Source of the DNA: Phoronis australis
Taxonomy: Eukaryota > Phoronida > Phoronidae
Reading direction: 5' to 3'
Length of the DNA: 59,122 nt
Assembly (NCBI GenBank): GCA_002633005.1
Contig: NMRA01000318.1
Span: 75,863-134,984 of the forward strand
The notes under the pieces were generated by a model that was given only the letters and a program-made list of their open reading frames with translations, was not told where the DNA came from and did not search any database. This document shows positions 46,970 to 59,122 of the stretch, piece after piece (within the stretch, counting starts at the first letter, position 1; every line of letters begins with the position of its first letter). The position numbers and the translations under genes were made by a program.

Positions 46970-48357
46970 TAACACAGAAATATTTATCAAAACTGAAGCA
47001 CCTTTTTTTTCAACCTTATGAACCTTAGGACCCGTTGATCAAGTTTCAAATGCACAGCAAACATTGCCCTCCTTATCAACACAAGTTTAACACCTGGAAA
47101 TTAATTTTCTAAAATCAAGTGAACATGCACACTAAGCTACATTGCATAATCACAAAAAAATTCATTTAGTGTTTCTAGTCTAGCTTCTATTATGACTTGG
47201 TAGCGCACATAACTAGACTATAAGCCATGCTGAAAACTCCTTTCCAATTAATAGCTTAAGGCTTAGGTTTTTGTTGACAAAATCGCTATCACTTCCGCAC
47301 CAATTTTGAAAATTCAAAATCTACCATAGTTTAATTTTTACTCCTCTAAGGTTTCCATTAGTTTGAATGTCCCAAAAATAAAATGGAAAAGTACAGCCTG
47401 CACACTCTTAAGCCTTCAAGTAAGATAAAAAGTGATAGTGGAATGTGTAAAAGCCTGTTCAACAGGCCATATGAAACATTAGAGAATTTCAAGATTTCGA
47501 GTCAAGATTACTCCAAATCGATTCTTATCTGAGGGGATACTTAAGCATGTTGCTTGACAAATTTCCTCAATACATTAAGAGACCGAGAAGTTCCGATAAA
47601 TTTTGTAGGTGGACAATGCTTCTCTACATTACCATGGGGAAACGAGTGTCGTTGTCTGACATTGACAACATGATTTTTTATCTAAGCTTCTACTGTGTGG
47701 TACGGGGCAATTACCACATTAGCAATGTCTTCACAGCAAAAAAAAATAATGGCTGAAGTGAATTGAAATAGTATGGGTAAAATCTGGAATTTTCTAACAC
47801 GTTTCACTTTGAAATAGAACAGTTAGTGTACAATTCCTCTTTGAGAAAAGAATACAATAAAAATAACTAAAATGCTGTGGTCGATTGTTATTTCTTGACA
47901 ACAGTTTTGAGTTGATGCATGATGGCATTCAATGTATTCATTCTACATGATAGATGATTCGCGTTAGCCTCATGATATTAAAAAGACTGACAGAGACTGC
48001 TGACTAACAAAAAATAGATCAATATCAGGCCTCTGAAAACAAACCAGCGTTGTATGGAATATGGACTACCGTTAATGTGAATTAGTTCTAATAAAAAGTC
48101 TTTAAGCCAAACCCGATTTTATTTTTGGCATGGTCTGCACTGTACTGAAACCATCAAGCAGCGATTTAAGGAATTTTGATTATTTGCAATAAAATAGTCA
48201 GTCTAAATGTGAACAATTGAAAAAATACCAGTTATTGCATTTTTGTGCTACAGGAATACGATGGTACTTTTTGCTACAGTATCACATTCAACACTTCAGA
48301 ACAAAATTAATGAAGTGGTGTTCATACCACTTATGCTCAAATATGACTTTATATTAA
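46970..48357. other. Upstream (5') flank of gene D, no other gene
   Basis: Aligned with the upstream flanks of A and C throughout. It reads continuously across the sites where unit A holds the Harbinger element, the ~147-bp-module insertion and the Academ-like transposon. No coding region was recognised. Confidence 0.5.
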
Positions 48358-50064
48358 AGGAGAATGCCACCCAAAAAACAACCTATTTTGCATCAATTTA
48401 GATCGAGTAGTTCTACTCGATAACGGCAAGTTTGTTTGCTTTTCCTGACACCTGACGGCAGATGAAGGTGTTGAAATTATCCAATGACGTCATTGGTTTC
48501 ACACGCAGTCTATTCAGCAGTTCACAACACCGGTTACTGGTGTCAGCTTATCGCTTGAATTCATTGCTTAGCACCAATAAATCATCAACCTTCGATGTAA
48601 AACCCTTAAAAATACACCGAGTTCTTATAAAAACGTGTTGTTTTATCTCGCTGTTACGGATTTATTGGTATTTGGAAACACCGTAGCCTACAAAGTTCGG
48701 CAGGCCAATCTACCAAGGTCCGTAGCAGGAGTTTGGGGTCTGTTCTGGGATAAATTCGAAATATTCTTCCGTGAAATACAGACAGGAGAGCCTAGATCCA
48801 TGTTGTTTATACTTGTGATTTTTTGAGTTCTAAATGCACAAAATGCTTGTTATCCCGGCCAGTGGGTCGGAACCCAATCAGGCCTGTCGCGGCTGGACTG
48901 ACCCGTTATCCTGGCCAGTGTCTCGGAACCCGATCAGGCCCGTTGCAGCCACCAGGACTGGCATGACCATAAACCAGCTGAAGTTAAAAACTAAACCTCC
49001 TGTCACGAAAAGACTATAATAGTGAACCAAAGAAATAATGTGCAGGTAATTATTTAATAAATTAGCCACGAAACTGAAAATCTACTTACTTGTCGGGAGC
49101 CGCGATGTCGGGATCCCCTTCCACGGCAGACCTTTAGGGCAAAGGTTGCACAGTAACAATGATTTGAATAATGTATTTGTATTTCTAAATAAAGATTCCC
49201 CTAACATGTGACCATAGCATATAAAATCGAGTAATGTTTTCACAACAGCTTTCGGTCAGCAAACACTGAATTAGCATGCGCTCACACAGCCTCGGTGCCC
49301 GGTCAATTACCTTTGTTGCCGGCATCAAAAGACGGTAACGCAGTGGTTTATTCATTCCTGGCTTCACAACATTTGCACTCACTAATACTGCTAAGGCACT
49401 ACAAATTGTATGAGAAAGACTTTGTTTCAGTTTCATATAAGCATTGGTTAGGATGACAATAATTCATTTCGAAACAGAACGCAGAATAATAAACATCTAC
49501 ATGGCAACTCGCCCGGCGCTAATCACGATTTAGTCAAGAGCTCATCCGACGAAGACTCGTGTCGTATCGTTAGGTTTCACAGGCTATCAGTTCGAACCAG
49601 AATACACTGATCAAGAAATACTAGACAGGCGCCAAGAACATGCAACGGAATGTATGGATAGTTCTTAGGTAAGCTGGAATTGGTCAGAGAAATCACTGTC
49701 GATGAAATGCTGGCCACAGACACGGGGATGTTTCACGGCCTCTTACTTGCTCTTAACAGCGTACCTTTCATTCTTCACTACCCCGAGCCACTTCCTATTT
49801 TCGGGCTCTCAAGGAAGTCGAAAAAAAACAATTTAGCCGCTTTCTTTGAAGCTTCATAGTTCAGACAAGCAGGAACAATGCACCGCAATATAGCGGCATT
49901 CACTCTGCAGACGAACCATTGACGTCGCTGTGTTGTTTCTCACCTTCCTCACAGGTCAACGCGTAATCTCTCGGCAAGGTGAGGTCAACCGTATAAGAGG
50001 CAATGTGGAAGTAGACCGATTAAGACGGTAAAAAAAACTAATTAAATCGGGTGGCATTCTCCTT
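48358..50064. mobile_element. 1.7-kb TTAA-flanked transposon, non-autonomous
   Basis: The ends are AGGAGAATGCCACCC and the complement of GGGTGGCATTCTCCT, flanked by TTAA at 48354-48357 and 50065-50068. Unit C (about 43105-43130) and unit A (16500-16530) read tatattaaatgaacttgaa across the same site, which is the empty target. TTAA duplication is typical of piggyBac and Kolobok groups. No transposase is recognisable inside; the short frames are not conserved. A ~57-bp unit (gttatcc(c/t)ggccagtg..tcggaaccc) occurs twice at 48846-48955. Confidence 0.8.
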
Positions 50065-50068
50065 TTAA

Positions 50069-50821
50069 TGAACTTGAACTACAACCTCTGAGAGAGAGGA
50101 GAGTTGATTATCGAGGGCATTTCATGTATTGAGTACCAAATGGAATGGTCTCGGCTATGTCTCCACGCAAGTTTATCACAGCTCCAAAGACGCAGTTTGT
50201 GAGACCAAGAACACTAAGCAGTCACCACCTTGACGATCGCAGATACGTTTTGTGCTTTGCCATGCCCAACTGTCTTAATTGGAATGTTAAAATGAAATAC
50301 CGAGTGTACCAAATAATCCTGCGGAAAAGGTTTCCCACAAGTTAATACCAAAACACACCAACACAGCTGTGAGAACTTACCGTACCGTGTTTTGCCATTG
50401 ATTTCTGAATTATGTATGTCAACTTACCAAAACAAACTTCTTTCTAAATACAAAGGACAAGAAAACTTCAAAAAAGAAAGTTAATTCACGAGGTTTTCAG
50501 TATATTTGAGTTCCTTCAACGAAACATGCCAGGATTATTTGGACTTTCAAATTATTGTGTTTTACGTCTTTTGTTCGTTCTAAATACTTTTCACTTGAAT
50601 ACTTTAGGTTCAATCGAACATAGGTGAAGACAAGGCAATCTTTCACACAGTATGTTAAAAACTTGCTCCTTTGTTTTTGCTCAAGTGTTTCGCCTATAGG
50701 CGCAAGTGCCTCGTTCCAGATATAAGTACAACTTCATGTATTAGTCATAATGGCCTAAATGCATGCAAAAGATTCATATACAGCCACATTTATAGAAGAC
50801 TGATGCACACTCAGTATAATC
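50069..50821. other. 3' flank of pseudogene E, no gene
   Basis: Closely matches 16510-17640 of block 1 (minus a short duplicated part), confirming that E stands in the same place relative to D as B does to A. No coding region. Confidence 0.6.
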
Positions 50822-52241
50822 TTATTGTATTTAGACAGTGTGGCTTTTTGTGTATGCATGTAGAGCAATGTTTTCTCTGAAGGATTTTCCCGCAAACACT
50901 ACAGATGTGTGGTCTTTCACCAGTGTGTGTTCTTGTGTGCTTAAGAAGAGTACGATTTCTTCTAAACGTCTTTCCACACATGCTGCAGCTGTAAGATTTC
51001 TCATCCGTGTATTCTTTCATGCCGAAGCAAATTCCATTTGACTGCAAAAGGCTTTAGACAAACTGCACAGCTGTACGGTTTCTCGCCAGAGTGCATCCTC
51101 CTGTGCAGCACAAGATCACAATAATGTGCAATGGACTTTCCAAAGTCAAGTAATTGTATGGCTTCTCACCAGTGTGAGTTTGTATGTGGCTCACTAGACC
51201 ATTCCTTTGTCTAAAAGTCTTCCCATACACAGCACAATCATATGGCCTCTCGCCAGTGTGTCTTCTTATGTGCGTAAGCAGAGTTCTGCTTCGTCTAAAT
51301 GAGTTTCCATGAATAGAACAGCTGTATGGTTTCTCGTTAGTGAGTATTTGCATATGATTAAGAACAGTTTTGTTTTGAGTGAAAGACTTCCCACACAAAG
51401 TGCAAGTGTACGGTTTCTGGCCAGTGTGTGTTCTGGTATGTGTGACAAGCTGACATTCGTGTTTAAAAGATTTTCCACAAAAAGCACAAGTGTGGCTTAA
51501 AAGAGAACTGTTGCATGGAAAAGATTTAGGTTTTCCACACACAGGAGACCTGTGTGCATTTCCACAAACGTGGGTTTGTGTGTGCCTCTGAAGACCTCAT
51601 CTTTGTACCAAAGACTTTCCACACACGTCACAGTTGCATGGTCTCTCACCAGTGTGTGTTTTTGTATGCCGTTTTAGATTAAGGAATAGGGTAAAAGACT
51701 TTCCACACGATGGACAACTGAACGGTCTCTAACCAGTGCATCTGTGTCATTGCGTGAAAACGTAGACTATTCTTTTCATTGAAAGACCTACTGCATACAG
51801 TGCATTTATGTGGTTTCTTGCTAGTGTGTGTGTTCGTGAATGCACTGTTAGATGGCCCCTCTTCTTGTACACCTTGTCCCATATGTTGCACTTAAACTGT
51901 TGCACGATAGTAGGATTGTTTGTTGCGAGTGTTTCCTCAGTTACGGTAGGTGCGGCATTTAATTGAACAAGATTAACACACCCCAGTTTGAACTCTGTAC
52001 ATAGAATAATGTTGTTACCCACAGGGGAACCTACTCCACCATGTCCAGCCTAGTCTTCTTGTTTGATGCTTCAGTCACGCGCATTGCCTATAGGATCACC
52101 TCCATTACATTTTATGCCAGGACCTTTATCCAAGCTGTTCACTGAACATTTGCCACATTCCCACTTACCTCCATCATCACAGCTCAGATCATTAGAGTTT
52201 TCTTGTTCGACTGTCATTCCATAGAAGTACCCTTCATCCAC
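50822..52241 (-). pseudogene. Zinc-finger pseudogene E
   Basis: The start codon is changed to GTG (52239-52241, aacGTGGATGAAGGG). The TGA before the SIKQE motif (52071-52073) is the one present in B. Long finger runs survive: [55 protein letters not shown] (Cys lost), CAVYGKTF (Cys lost), and, after a break, [21 protein letters not shown] and CSVCGKI near the ancestral end at 50822. At least three frame breaks separate the pieces (near 51050, 51540-51680 and 51890). Confidence 0.85.
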
Positions 52242-52790
52242 GTTAAAAGCTGTAACACAAAATATACACTAAACTCAAAGCACCTTATTTTTAAGGGGAG
52301 TACCCTTAGGACCCGTTCACAAGATTTCAGATGCATAGCAAACATTGCCCATACATACGGTAACTTTTCAATGCCCAAATCTTAGTCACACGGTTAATAT
52401 GTGACAATTAATTTTTGTCAATTTTCCCAACAAAAACAGACATTAAGAAAAGCTCAGTTCATTCTTTGCATACTCTGCACTGTAGAGATGCCATGCAGCA
52501 GCGCTTTGAGGAATTTTGAGTACTTGTAGCAAAGTAGTCAATCTCAGCTTGAGAAATGTCAATTTGTGTGTGCAAGCTGAAGGACTACCATGGTACATTT
52601 CAGTGTGGAACTCTTATTTCAACATAAATTACATTTTCGAACATGCAAGTATGATTCAAGTATTAAACGAACTTGAATTACAGCCATGGTAAAGTTATCA
52701 TCGATTGCATTTTACGTAATGGGTAGTAACTAGGTCGGTCTCTTGATATCTCCACACCAGTTCATCACAGCTCCGAGCAGTCCCTCCTTC
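52242..52790. other. Upstream flank of E; end of block 2
   Basis: 52250-52595 matches 19110-19435 upstream of pseudogene B. 52600-52785 still resembles the tatattaaatgaacttgaactacaat..ggtctcggctatatctcc module found in the other flanks. Homology ends near 52790. Confidence 0.55.
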
Positions 52791-54354
52791 AGCTACTGGC
52801 CATTTTTACATTGCGCGCTTTCTTTTTTGAATTTTGGTTAACTCAACGAAGAACTGCTTGAAAAAAATTGAGTACGTAAGTATTTGCTCAAGTTGGAAGG
52901 AGTTAAAGACATCGAAGACCTTCTAAGGTGTCCCTCTGAATGCCAAAGGTAGTATACATAAAGCAACGGGATTTCGATTAGTGTAAGGCATGATTCGCCA
53001 AAAAGCTTGGACGGCGTATGAAGCACCTATGGCTATATTCTACATAGGACTAGTATAGAGGCATCTCCGTCTCTATTGCCAGGCAGTACTTGCTAGTCTC
53101 GAGGTAACAGCATTGTCACCGCCTACCAGTACTGGTTCGAAAGCTAGAGCATAAAGGATTTTGAAGTAATAGCCGATATTATCCGACTCGCGAATAGAAC
53201 TAGTGAACTCGATGAAACCAGCGAGCGTTCTAACCATTCAGCAATTACTGTATTAGCCTAGGCCTAGGCAATTACGGGTTTAGCCAGTGGCAGTGGCTAA
53301 CAGTCGCCAGTACCATCAGAGGTCTTAAAGTCGTGAGTGCCCTACAGACGTGAACGATCTTATTTCCTTTTCTGCGCGGTCCTGCGACATCTGGCATTGA
53401 AGTTTCCAGCGTTCGTCTGCTTATGAACGTCAAACGAATACCCGGACGTGTTGGTATTCACAATATAATAACAAAAAGTGAGTGAATGGCTTCTTTTTTC
53501 AAATGTATCTTAAAAACACCATATTTTACTAATCCACCCTTTTGTGCATTTTTGGGATATATTTTCGAAAATATTCATAGTTCAGATTTACTCAAACACG
53601 CGCTCCAGGGGTAGCTTGAACAATGTATCAAAATGTCCCAGGGTCCATCAAGTTTTGTAAGGCCAAAGCAATAAAATACAGAGAGATAATTGATGCTGGG
53701 AACTTAGTGTTTTACGTGAACAACCTCATTGAAAACGTCTGTGCACATCAAAGTTGGGTTAAAAACATATAACAATTTATTTTAATTGAAACTAAATTAA
53801 TAAACAATGCAATAGATTTTTATGTTGTCTAGAGTAACTGTAAGCACTGTAGTTGACTTGTGTGGTCTTATTTCGTGTATTTCCATCTAAACGAAACGGT
53901 CACGACTTTAGGGCCTCATTCAAAATGGCCGGCGATATCAGCAACCGTTTCAAAACTCTGCTAATGGAGACAAACAAGGATTAAGATTGTCAAAACATGT
54001 ATATCTGTGAAGGCTGATATATGTCCATGACATCACATGAACAGTTGCTAACGGACATTGGGTAGTATGACAATCAGCTGCTTATAATGCTTATATTATG
54101 CTTATATTCACGACTTTAGGTCACCAGTGTATAATAGGGAGAACAATTTTTTTTTACAATGCACATGTGTTATACATTTTTGAAAAGCCCTTGGTATGAG
54201 AAATAAGATGGTCCAAAAATCGTTAAAATTGGGTGAGTGGTTACCAAGAAATTGGCCGTTGAAACGCGACGATTATGCGTAAAATATCTGCCTTTTTATG
54301 AAATTTTGCAGGTTTGGGATAGGCAATGACCATCGCCTCTGTTGGCCCGAAGCA
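52791..54354. other. Intergenic, no gene recognised
   Basis: No conserved frame, RNA gene or element end was found. An inverted short pair, agcctaggcctaggca, lies near 53254. The stretch ends at an N (54355). Confidence 0.45.
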
Positions 54355-54355
54355 N

Positions 54356-56720
54356 CCGAATAGTATTCAAAATGTTACATGTGACGTTAAGGTTTGGAAG
54401 CAGACAACTTTCTGTCATTTTCCTAAGCAAACACACCTTTTGAAGACATTTTTGTTGTAGTTGTCAGCAACAGAGCGCCACAAGTTGATCCAGTGTGCAA
54501 AGGCAATAATATTTTAGCAAAGTTGTTCCCGGACAATGACAAAGTGGCAGCCAAGTAACGGGAACGGTGTTAGCACTTCTTCTTCCTACTAACAACAAAC
54601 GATCGTAATATCGATCCTTTCTTGTTAATAATAAACTGAACTGTGCATAACTGTGAAAATAACAACAAAACAAAGGGTGGGTTGGTACCAGGATAAAAAC
54701 ACGATTTATTGTGAAATGACCATCTCCATTCACGGTTTCCGATTAGATGACTGAATTGCGGGCCGGGAGTCTCACCAGAGTAAAATTGTAAATGGGAATA
54801 AAGAGTTTGCGTAGTAGGCAATGAGAATGATGATCTCTCAAAGGTGTGAGAGTGGGAGTTACGTGATCTAGAATTCAATAGGGGTGCCACTCATGCCAGT
54901 GGGAATGACAACCACGACTTATTTGGAAACCTGGCGTGCTTTTGCAAACCGATTTTTTGCGAGGAAAGCAAGAACTCCCAAGATGTCACAAGCGAAACAA
55001 TTAAGTGTGCATGACACTGCAGTTTCGTTGGGTCATCACTAGATTAATTCTGGCAACTCATGACTCGCCGCGCCGGGGGCCCTGAGTTCCAGTTTCACAT
55101 GATGAGCATGCAGGATCGGGCATTACCCGGCAGCGGCTGTGACACCTTCCTGGTTTCAGCCAATGAAGACATTGATGTCTTTGATGAACAGCCCTTACAA
55201 AAATGAGGTTAACTCTTTCGCAGAAAAATTTAGTTTTTCACGAGCACATGGTTATTCAGTAGTAGGGCGCCCTAAACGGTTTCTTAGACTTGGGTTTTTC
55301 AAAAACCTCATGGTTTTCTCATATAGTCAACTTAAACTATTCAAATATTCAAAACTTAAGTATTTTAAATATGCATTCAAAAGTTAAAGAGGCCTGGAAC
55401 GTGAGCATAAATTACACTAGGGCGGTTCCATCTAGTCTACAACTGAAAAAGAATACCGGTTGTCACTGCTCACAGGTTCTTTTATGGTTAAATTTCATAA
55501 CAGCGTTCTGTCAGTAACTTTTCCAGACGTGAGGGGTGCTGAACGTGCGATAACATCTGTCCCTTTTGTTAACTGCCCAGCTAAATCTTTTGTCCCGTAT
55601 CATAAAGAAGCACTGAGGCCAATTATCTCCCAGGCTTCAAAGGAAACATATGGTGATTGCACGCTATTACCGAACGCGTATGCAAACCCAGTACGTTGAG
55701 TAATCTGTTTGGACAGAATAGATTGTCTTAACTTCTGTTGTAGTTGGGCAAAAAACGGAACATGATCAGCATTTGACGAGAGAAACGCTATTGGTTTAAG
55801 CTCAAATATGTTATAACTTAACTTTTATTTTCATTAGCCCAGTCAAGTCACAGTCTACTGAGATACGATCTGATCGGAGATTAGAGCAATTATCGAACAA
55901 AAGAGCGCAGGCCCCCTGCGTAATTGCCAGAATGGAGCTAATCAGTTGTGTAAAATATTGGCTACAGGGGTATACTTCCCAACTTGTTGGCCTATAGAAT
56001 CGAAGAAGTTGGCCGCAACGGGATGACGGTCGCTGTCATATATTCATAAGATCTTGAATTTTTGATGATGTCGAAGCATTTTCTTTTAATTTCAAATTTC
56101 AAAAAAGAGCTGCTGCAGTCACGGTGATCGTCACTTCGTCGATTTCTCTCCGGCGAACTGAAGGCAGCACGTCTGAAGTCTCCGATCTTATTTAGTGTGG
56201 CCAGTCAGACATAATTAGCACATCCATGTGGTTGTGATCTTTTACCGTATGTAAACAATAAAGGACTTCAAGCCACAGCCAGTCCGATTAAGAGGTAATA
56301 TAATTGATGTAAATTTTTTAAACGTTATAAAGGTACATTGACGTGACATTCAAGTATATTCTGAAATGCATTTTGGAGTTAGTGGACTAGTGCTTCGCTG
56401 TCTTGTTTCACGGCTAGTGTGCTGTCGACGCCACTGGATGATCGGAGTTCGATGAGTAACACATAATCTGAGAGCTGTCGAGTGACTCAGGTGAGCGAAT
56501 GTGCACAATTATCAACACTGATAGCAGTGGGCCGAGATACTAAACTCTGTGGTTACTACAATTTTTCCATTGCCCGTGTAACAAAAATCGTGATTTTCTG
56601 GAAAAATACCTCTGCAAGGGAAAGTGAATGACTCTTCAGTATAGACGTTGCGAGATGGCACTTTCGTCAGGAACGTTTAAAAGTTGTTGAAGACCTTTCG
56701 CGTTCCTTGACTCTAAGCTT
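54356..56720. repeat. Composite dispersed repeat, copy 2
   Basis: It starts exactly after the N with ccgaatagtattcaaaatg and follows copy 1 (21658-22560). There are two extra segments: 54570-54915 (with a non-conserved minus-strand frame) and about 55390-56050 (related in inverse to 32465-32830). The last part, 56075-56720, resembles 31896-32290. No gene was recognised. Confidence 0.7.
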
Positions 56721-57180
56721 ATTAAGTTGTAAGATTTAAGGTTTTCGGATGTGACCAAAACTTTAGCTGTTTTCAAATTAGCTTCATGTCATTTTCAGAT
56801 TTTTTTAAACGTTCAAACTCATGTTTTGCCCACAGTTCAGAGTAATGTCTTCAACACAATTTCCCACGTTTATATCTAATAAAATTAGAGTCATGTATAG
56901 TACGAACTGACTTCATTGAAAATTTCATAAACCCTACGTGACACAACGAAAAAAGATGAATTTGTTCAAACACCGGCCGCCACCCCTTAAACAACAGTGT
57001 AGACAAACAACATCTAACTGAAATTAGAACGTGATTGTTGTTTACGATCAATTAATTCATATTCATATTTCTTTTTTGGAAAGCTGCGTGTATACCTAAG
57101 CTGAAAGATATTAATTGAAACGCCAAATTTTGCCAAGCGGTGAGTAAAAAACAAATCTTTAACACTTTTTGCTCGCGGTC
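56721..57180. other. Intergenic, no gene recognised
   Basis: AT-rich sequence between the composite repeat and the LINE fragment; no motif recognised. Confidence 0.4.
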
Positions 57181-57184
57181 TTTC

Positions 57185-58450
57185 TTTTTTTAAAAAATGA
57201 ACAACTTTAAGCGATCTTCTGAACATTCTACTGTAAACTGTCCGGTGTTGCTTTTACATGAGTCAGGCGTCAAACCTTCAATATGCAGTCATAATCTTTC
57301 CCCAGATACTTCACTGATTAGTCAGGCACGGAAAGTTCCAAGTCTTCATCTACCCTAAAAGTGAATCTTCCTTCGAACCAGCACTAAACTCCTGGACTTT
57401 GCCACCTTAAACGTCTGCCAGCACACCAGGCTAGATCACTCAAGGTGCGTCGAGTACCAAATGCAGAGTTGCCGGGTAATTGTGAGAGCATTGATATTGC
57501 ACACAGCGACAACTTGGTACTGAACTCGCTTATTCTGTAATAACTGTCCCCTTCACTCTTTGGAACCTCGCTTTGACATGACATTTTATGGTCACCACAT
57601 ATAAAATTATAGAAAGCGTACAACCGGACATAATCCCCGTCTACAAAGGTTGTCACTCCGTTGTAAAACCACTGAGAATCTCATCATTGATCCTGTGAAG
57701 TATCTGCCGATGAGAGACCGCAGATTATCTGGCAACTGATACATACACGTATACGCCGCCTACTCAATAAGCTAGTGCCGTGGCAACGGCCCATATAAGC
57801 ATTAGCCATGGCGAGCCATATCACCGACAGTTCTTGCTTTGACTTCTTTGCATCCTTGATTAGTTCCGTGATTACACATTTATGTTCTAAATACGCGGCC
57901 AGAGTAGCCGGGAATGCCTCCTTTCTGCGCCGAATGGTTGATACATGTATAACCTGTCCTCCACCTAATATGTCGTCAGCCTGTCTGCCAGCACAGCAGA
58001 AAAGACTTCATCCCGACACCCCAGAACCTCCACGGGTGCGCTTCAAGGATCCTCCTCATCCATTCAGTCAAAGTCTCCCAAAGGTTTCTTGCGCCGAATA
58101 TCACTATGAACCTCCTCCAAACGTCTCTTCGGCTCCTTCTTAGAGCATCTGAGCTGCCCGCTCGCCTCTTTTCCTAAAACCTCATTCGTGAACACGTGTG
58201 GCTTGGACACAAAATTCTTTCTCTTCCAGATCTTCTCGGACTTCTTTTTTCTAAACTGCTGCCTTGCACAACGATAAAGGTGTGAGGGGGAACAGGCCTC
58301 TGCTCTCATGCACGATCCTCTGTTCTCGTCCCTGGCACTCCCTCTTACGGTCTCTTAACTCCGCTTGGATCTCCTTAATTTTCTAGTCTTCTACTTTAGT
58401 GGTCCTTGCGTGGTCGGATACTTCTTCTTAGCCGCCACACCAAAACGATT
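57185..58450 (-). pseudogene. Decayed LINE reverse-transcriptase ORF
   Basis: On the minus strand the pieces follow in the order of a non-LTR retrotransposon ORF2. A basic stretch comes first (IQAELRDRKRECQGREQR; RKKKSEKIWKRKNFVSKPHV; EVLGKEASGQLRCSKKE; EEVHSDIRRKKPLGDFD, 58309-58064). Then come LEHKCVITELIKDAKKSKQE with LSVIWLAMANAYMG (about 57890-57790), LPDNLRSLIGRYFTGSMMRF (about 57740), and FKVAKSRSLVLVRRKIHF (about 57415). These fit the region before the RT, RT motifs with LxxANAYG (here MG), and the later thumb part. The catalytic FxDD region is not readable. Several frameshifts and stops make it dead. The plus-strand frame at 57808-58143 is its antisense shadow. Confidence 0.65.
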
Positions 58451-59122
58451 TTTGCAAACTGTGTAAACCAGCTCTTTCATGGCAACCAACTTCTGTGTAC
58501 TCCCGTTTAAAAAAAGAATGAAAAATGTGAGCAATTTTGTGTAAATTTCTAGATGTCTTTATTCACCTTATAACATAGGCGGATTTAGGCCCGCCCCCGC
58601 CTTAGCTGCCGCAAAAAAATAAAACAGTAAGAGCGTAGGGAAATGTTGAGTTTATTAATTAACCCTGGTAATTAAAATTATACGGATGAAAAAAGATTTA
58701 AATGTGTGCAGTTTTAGTGTTTTAAGCTCAAATCCAATTTCAAGTGTCAAATTCGGAACACGGCGCATTCGTAACGGAACTATGGTTAAGTATAGGCTCT
58801 CCCGCGATATCCCAGGCGACCCGGCAGTGGCGTTGCGCACTACGACCAAGGAGTGTACGAGTATATAGGAGAGTTCACTCCGCCATTTTACCATTCGCCG
58901 CAATGGTTACCGGTCGAAACACTAGCGCCCCAAGCGGTGAATAATCAATACTTACTTAGGAGCGCAGTCCGAACAATGTAAACACTGATGAATTCATACT
59001 TTAATGACGTTCAACGTGCAATAAAATTACTGTATGATTGCAAATGGTTAGAATACGTAAACTAATATCCACTTATAATCGAATGAGAATGAAAATGTGT
59101 ATTTTAATCAATATTAAAGTGT
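58451..59122. other. Window end, no gene recognised
   Basis: A ggcggatttaggcccgcccccgcc fragment of the CAGxGGCGGAT MITE family lies near 58577. A less AT-rich stretch at 58750-58930 has overlapping short frames on both strands without recognised motifs. Confidence 0.4.

Noticed and set aside
57808-58143. 111-aa plus-strand Pro/Ser-rich ORF
   Set aside because: The minus strand here carries ordered reverse-transcriptase remnants, so the plus frame is antisense.

Overview
The window is eukaryotic nuclear DNA from an animal, most likely a marine invertebrate. The genes are C2H2 zinc-finger genes with TGERPYxC linkers and apparent 3' splice acceptors before the start codon. The DNA is AT-rich and crowded with Harbinger, XPG-nuclease (Academ-like), TTAA-type, hAT-like and LINE remnants. 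There are no bacterial operons. The species cannot be fixed from the sequence. Two single-N positions (44243, 54355) show it is an assembled draft.

Layout. The backbone is a family of five minus-strand zinc-finger loci, here called A to E. A (3970-5364), C (40417-41715) and D (45678-46958) have long open frames. B (17669-19097) and E (50822-52241) are broken. Order and flanking sequence show that the A-B pair (about 3.2-19.4 kb) and the D-E pair (about 44-52.8 kb) are copies of one ancestral block; C is a further single copy. B and E share a stop codon, so that lineage was already broken before the block was copied. A and D later lost their last fingers through different lesions, while C keeps the ancestral end.

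Because the copies align outside the genes, they act as empty sites and define insertions precisely. Block 1 received a 2.8-kb internally deleted Harbinger element (5719-8512), a 1.7-kb insertion made of ~147-bp modules each carrying a CTCF-like core (9168-10911), and a 5.1-kb element with ~160-bp terminal inverted repeats (11101-16198). The only recognisable gene of that last element is a decayed protein with FEN1/XPG-type nuclease motifs and a Cys8 tail, which I read as an Academ-type transposon. Block 2 received a 1.7-kb TTAA-flanked element (48358-50064).

Between the blocks (19.4-40.1 kb) I see no intact gene. There are diverged repeats, a frameshifted THAP exon, a frameshifted DUF4806-like exon, nested inverted repeats (35.9-38.8 kb), TGACGTCA-bearing repeat arms (34.1-35.1 kb) and a LINE 3' end with an AATA tail (38.9-39.5 kb). 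The right end holds a second copy of a composite repeat and a decayed LINE reverse transcriptase on the minus strand (57.2-58.45 kb).

Working picture: three zinc-finger proteins, probably nuclear DNA-binding regulators with a conserved SUMO-type site in the N-terminal region, sit in a rapidly duplicating and decaying cluster heavily used as a target by transposons.
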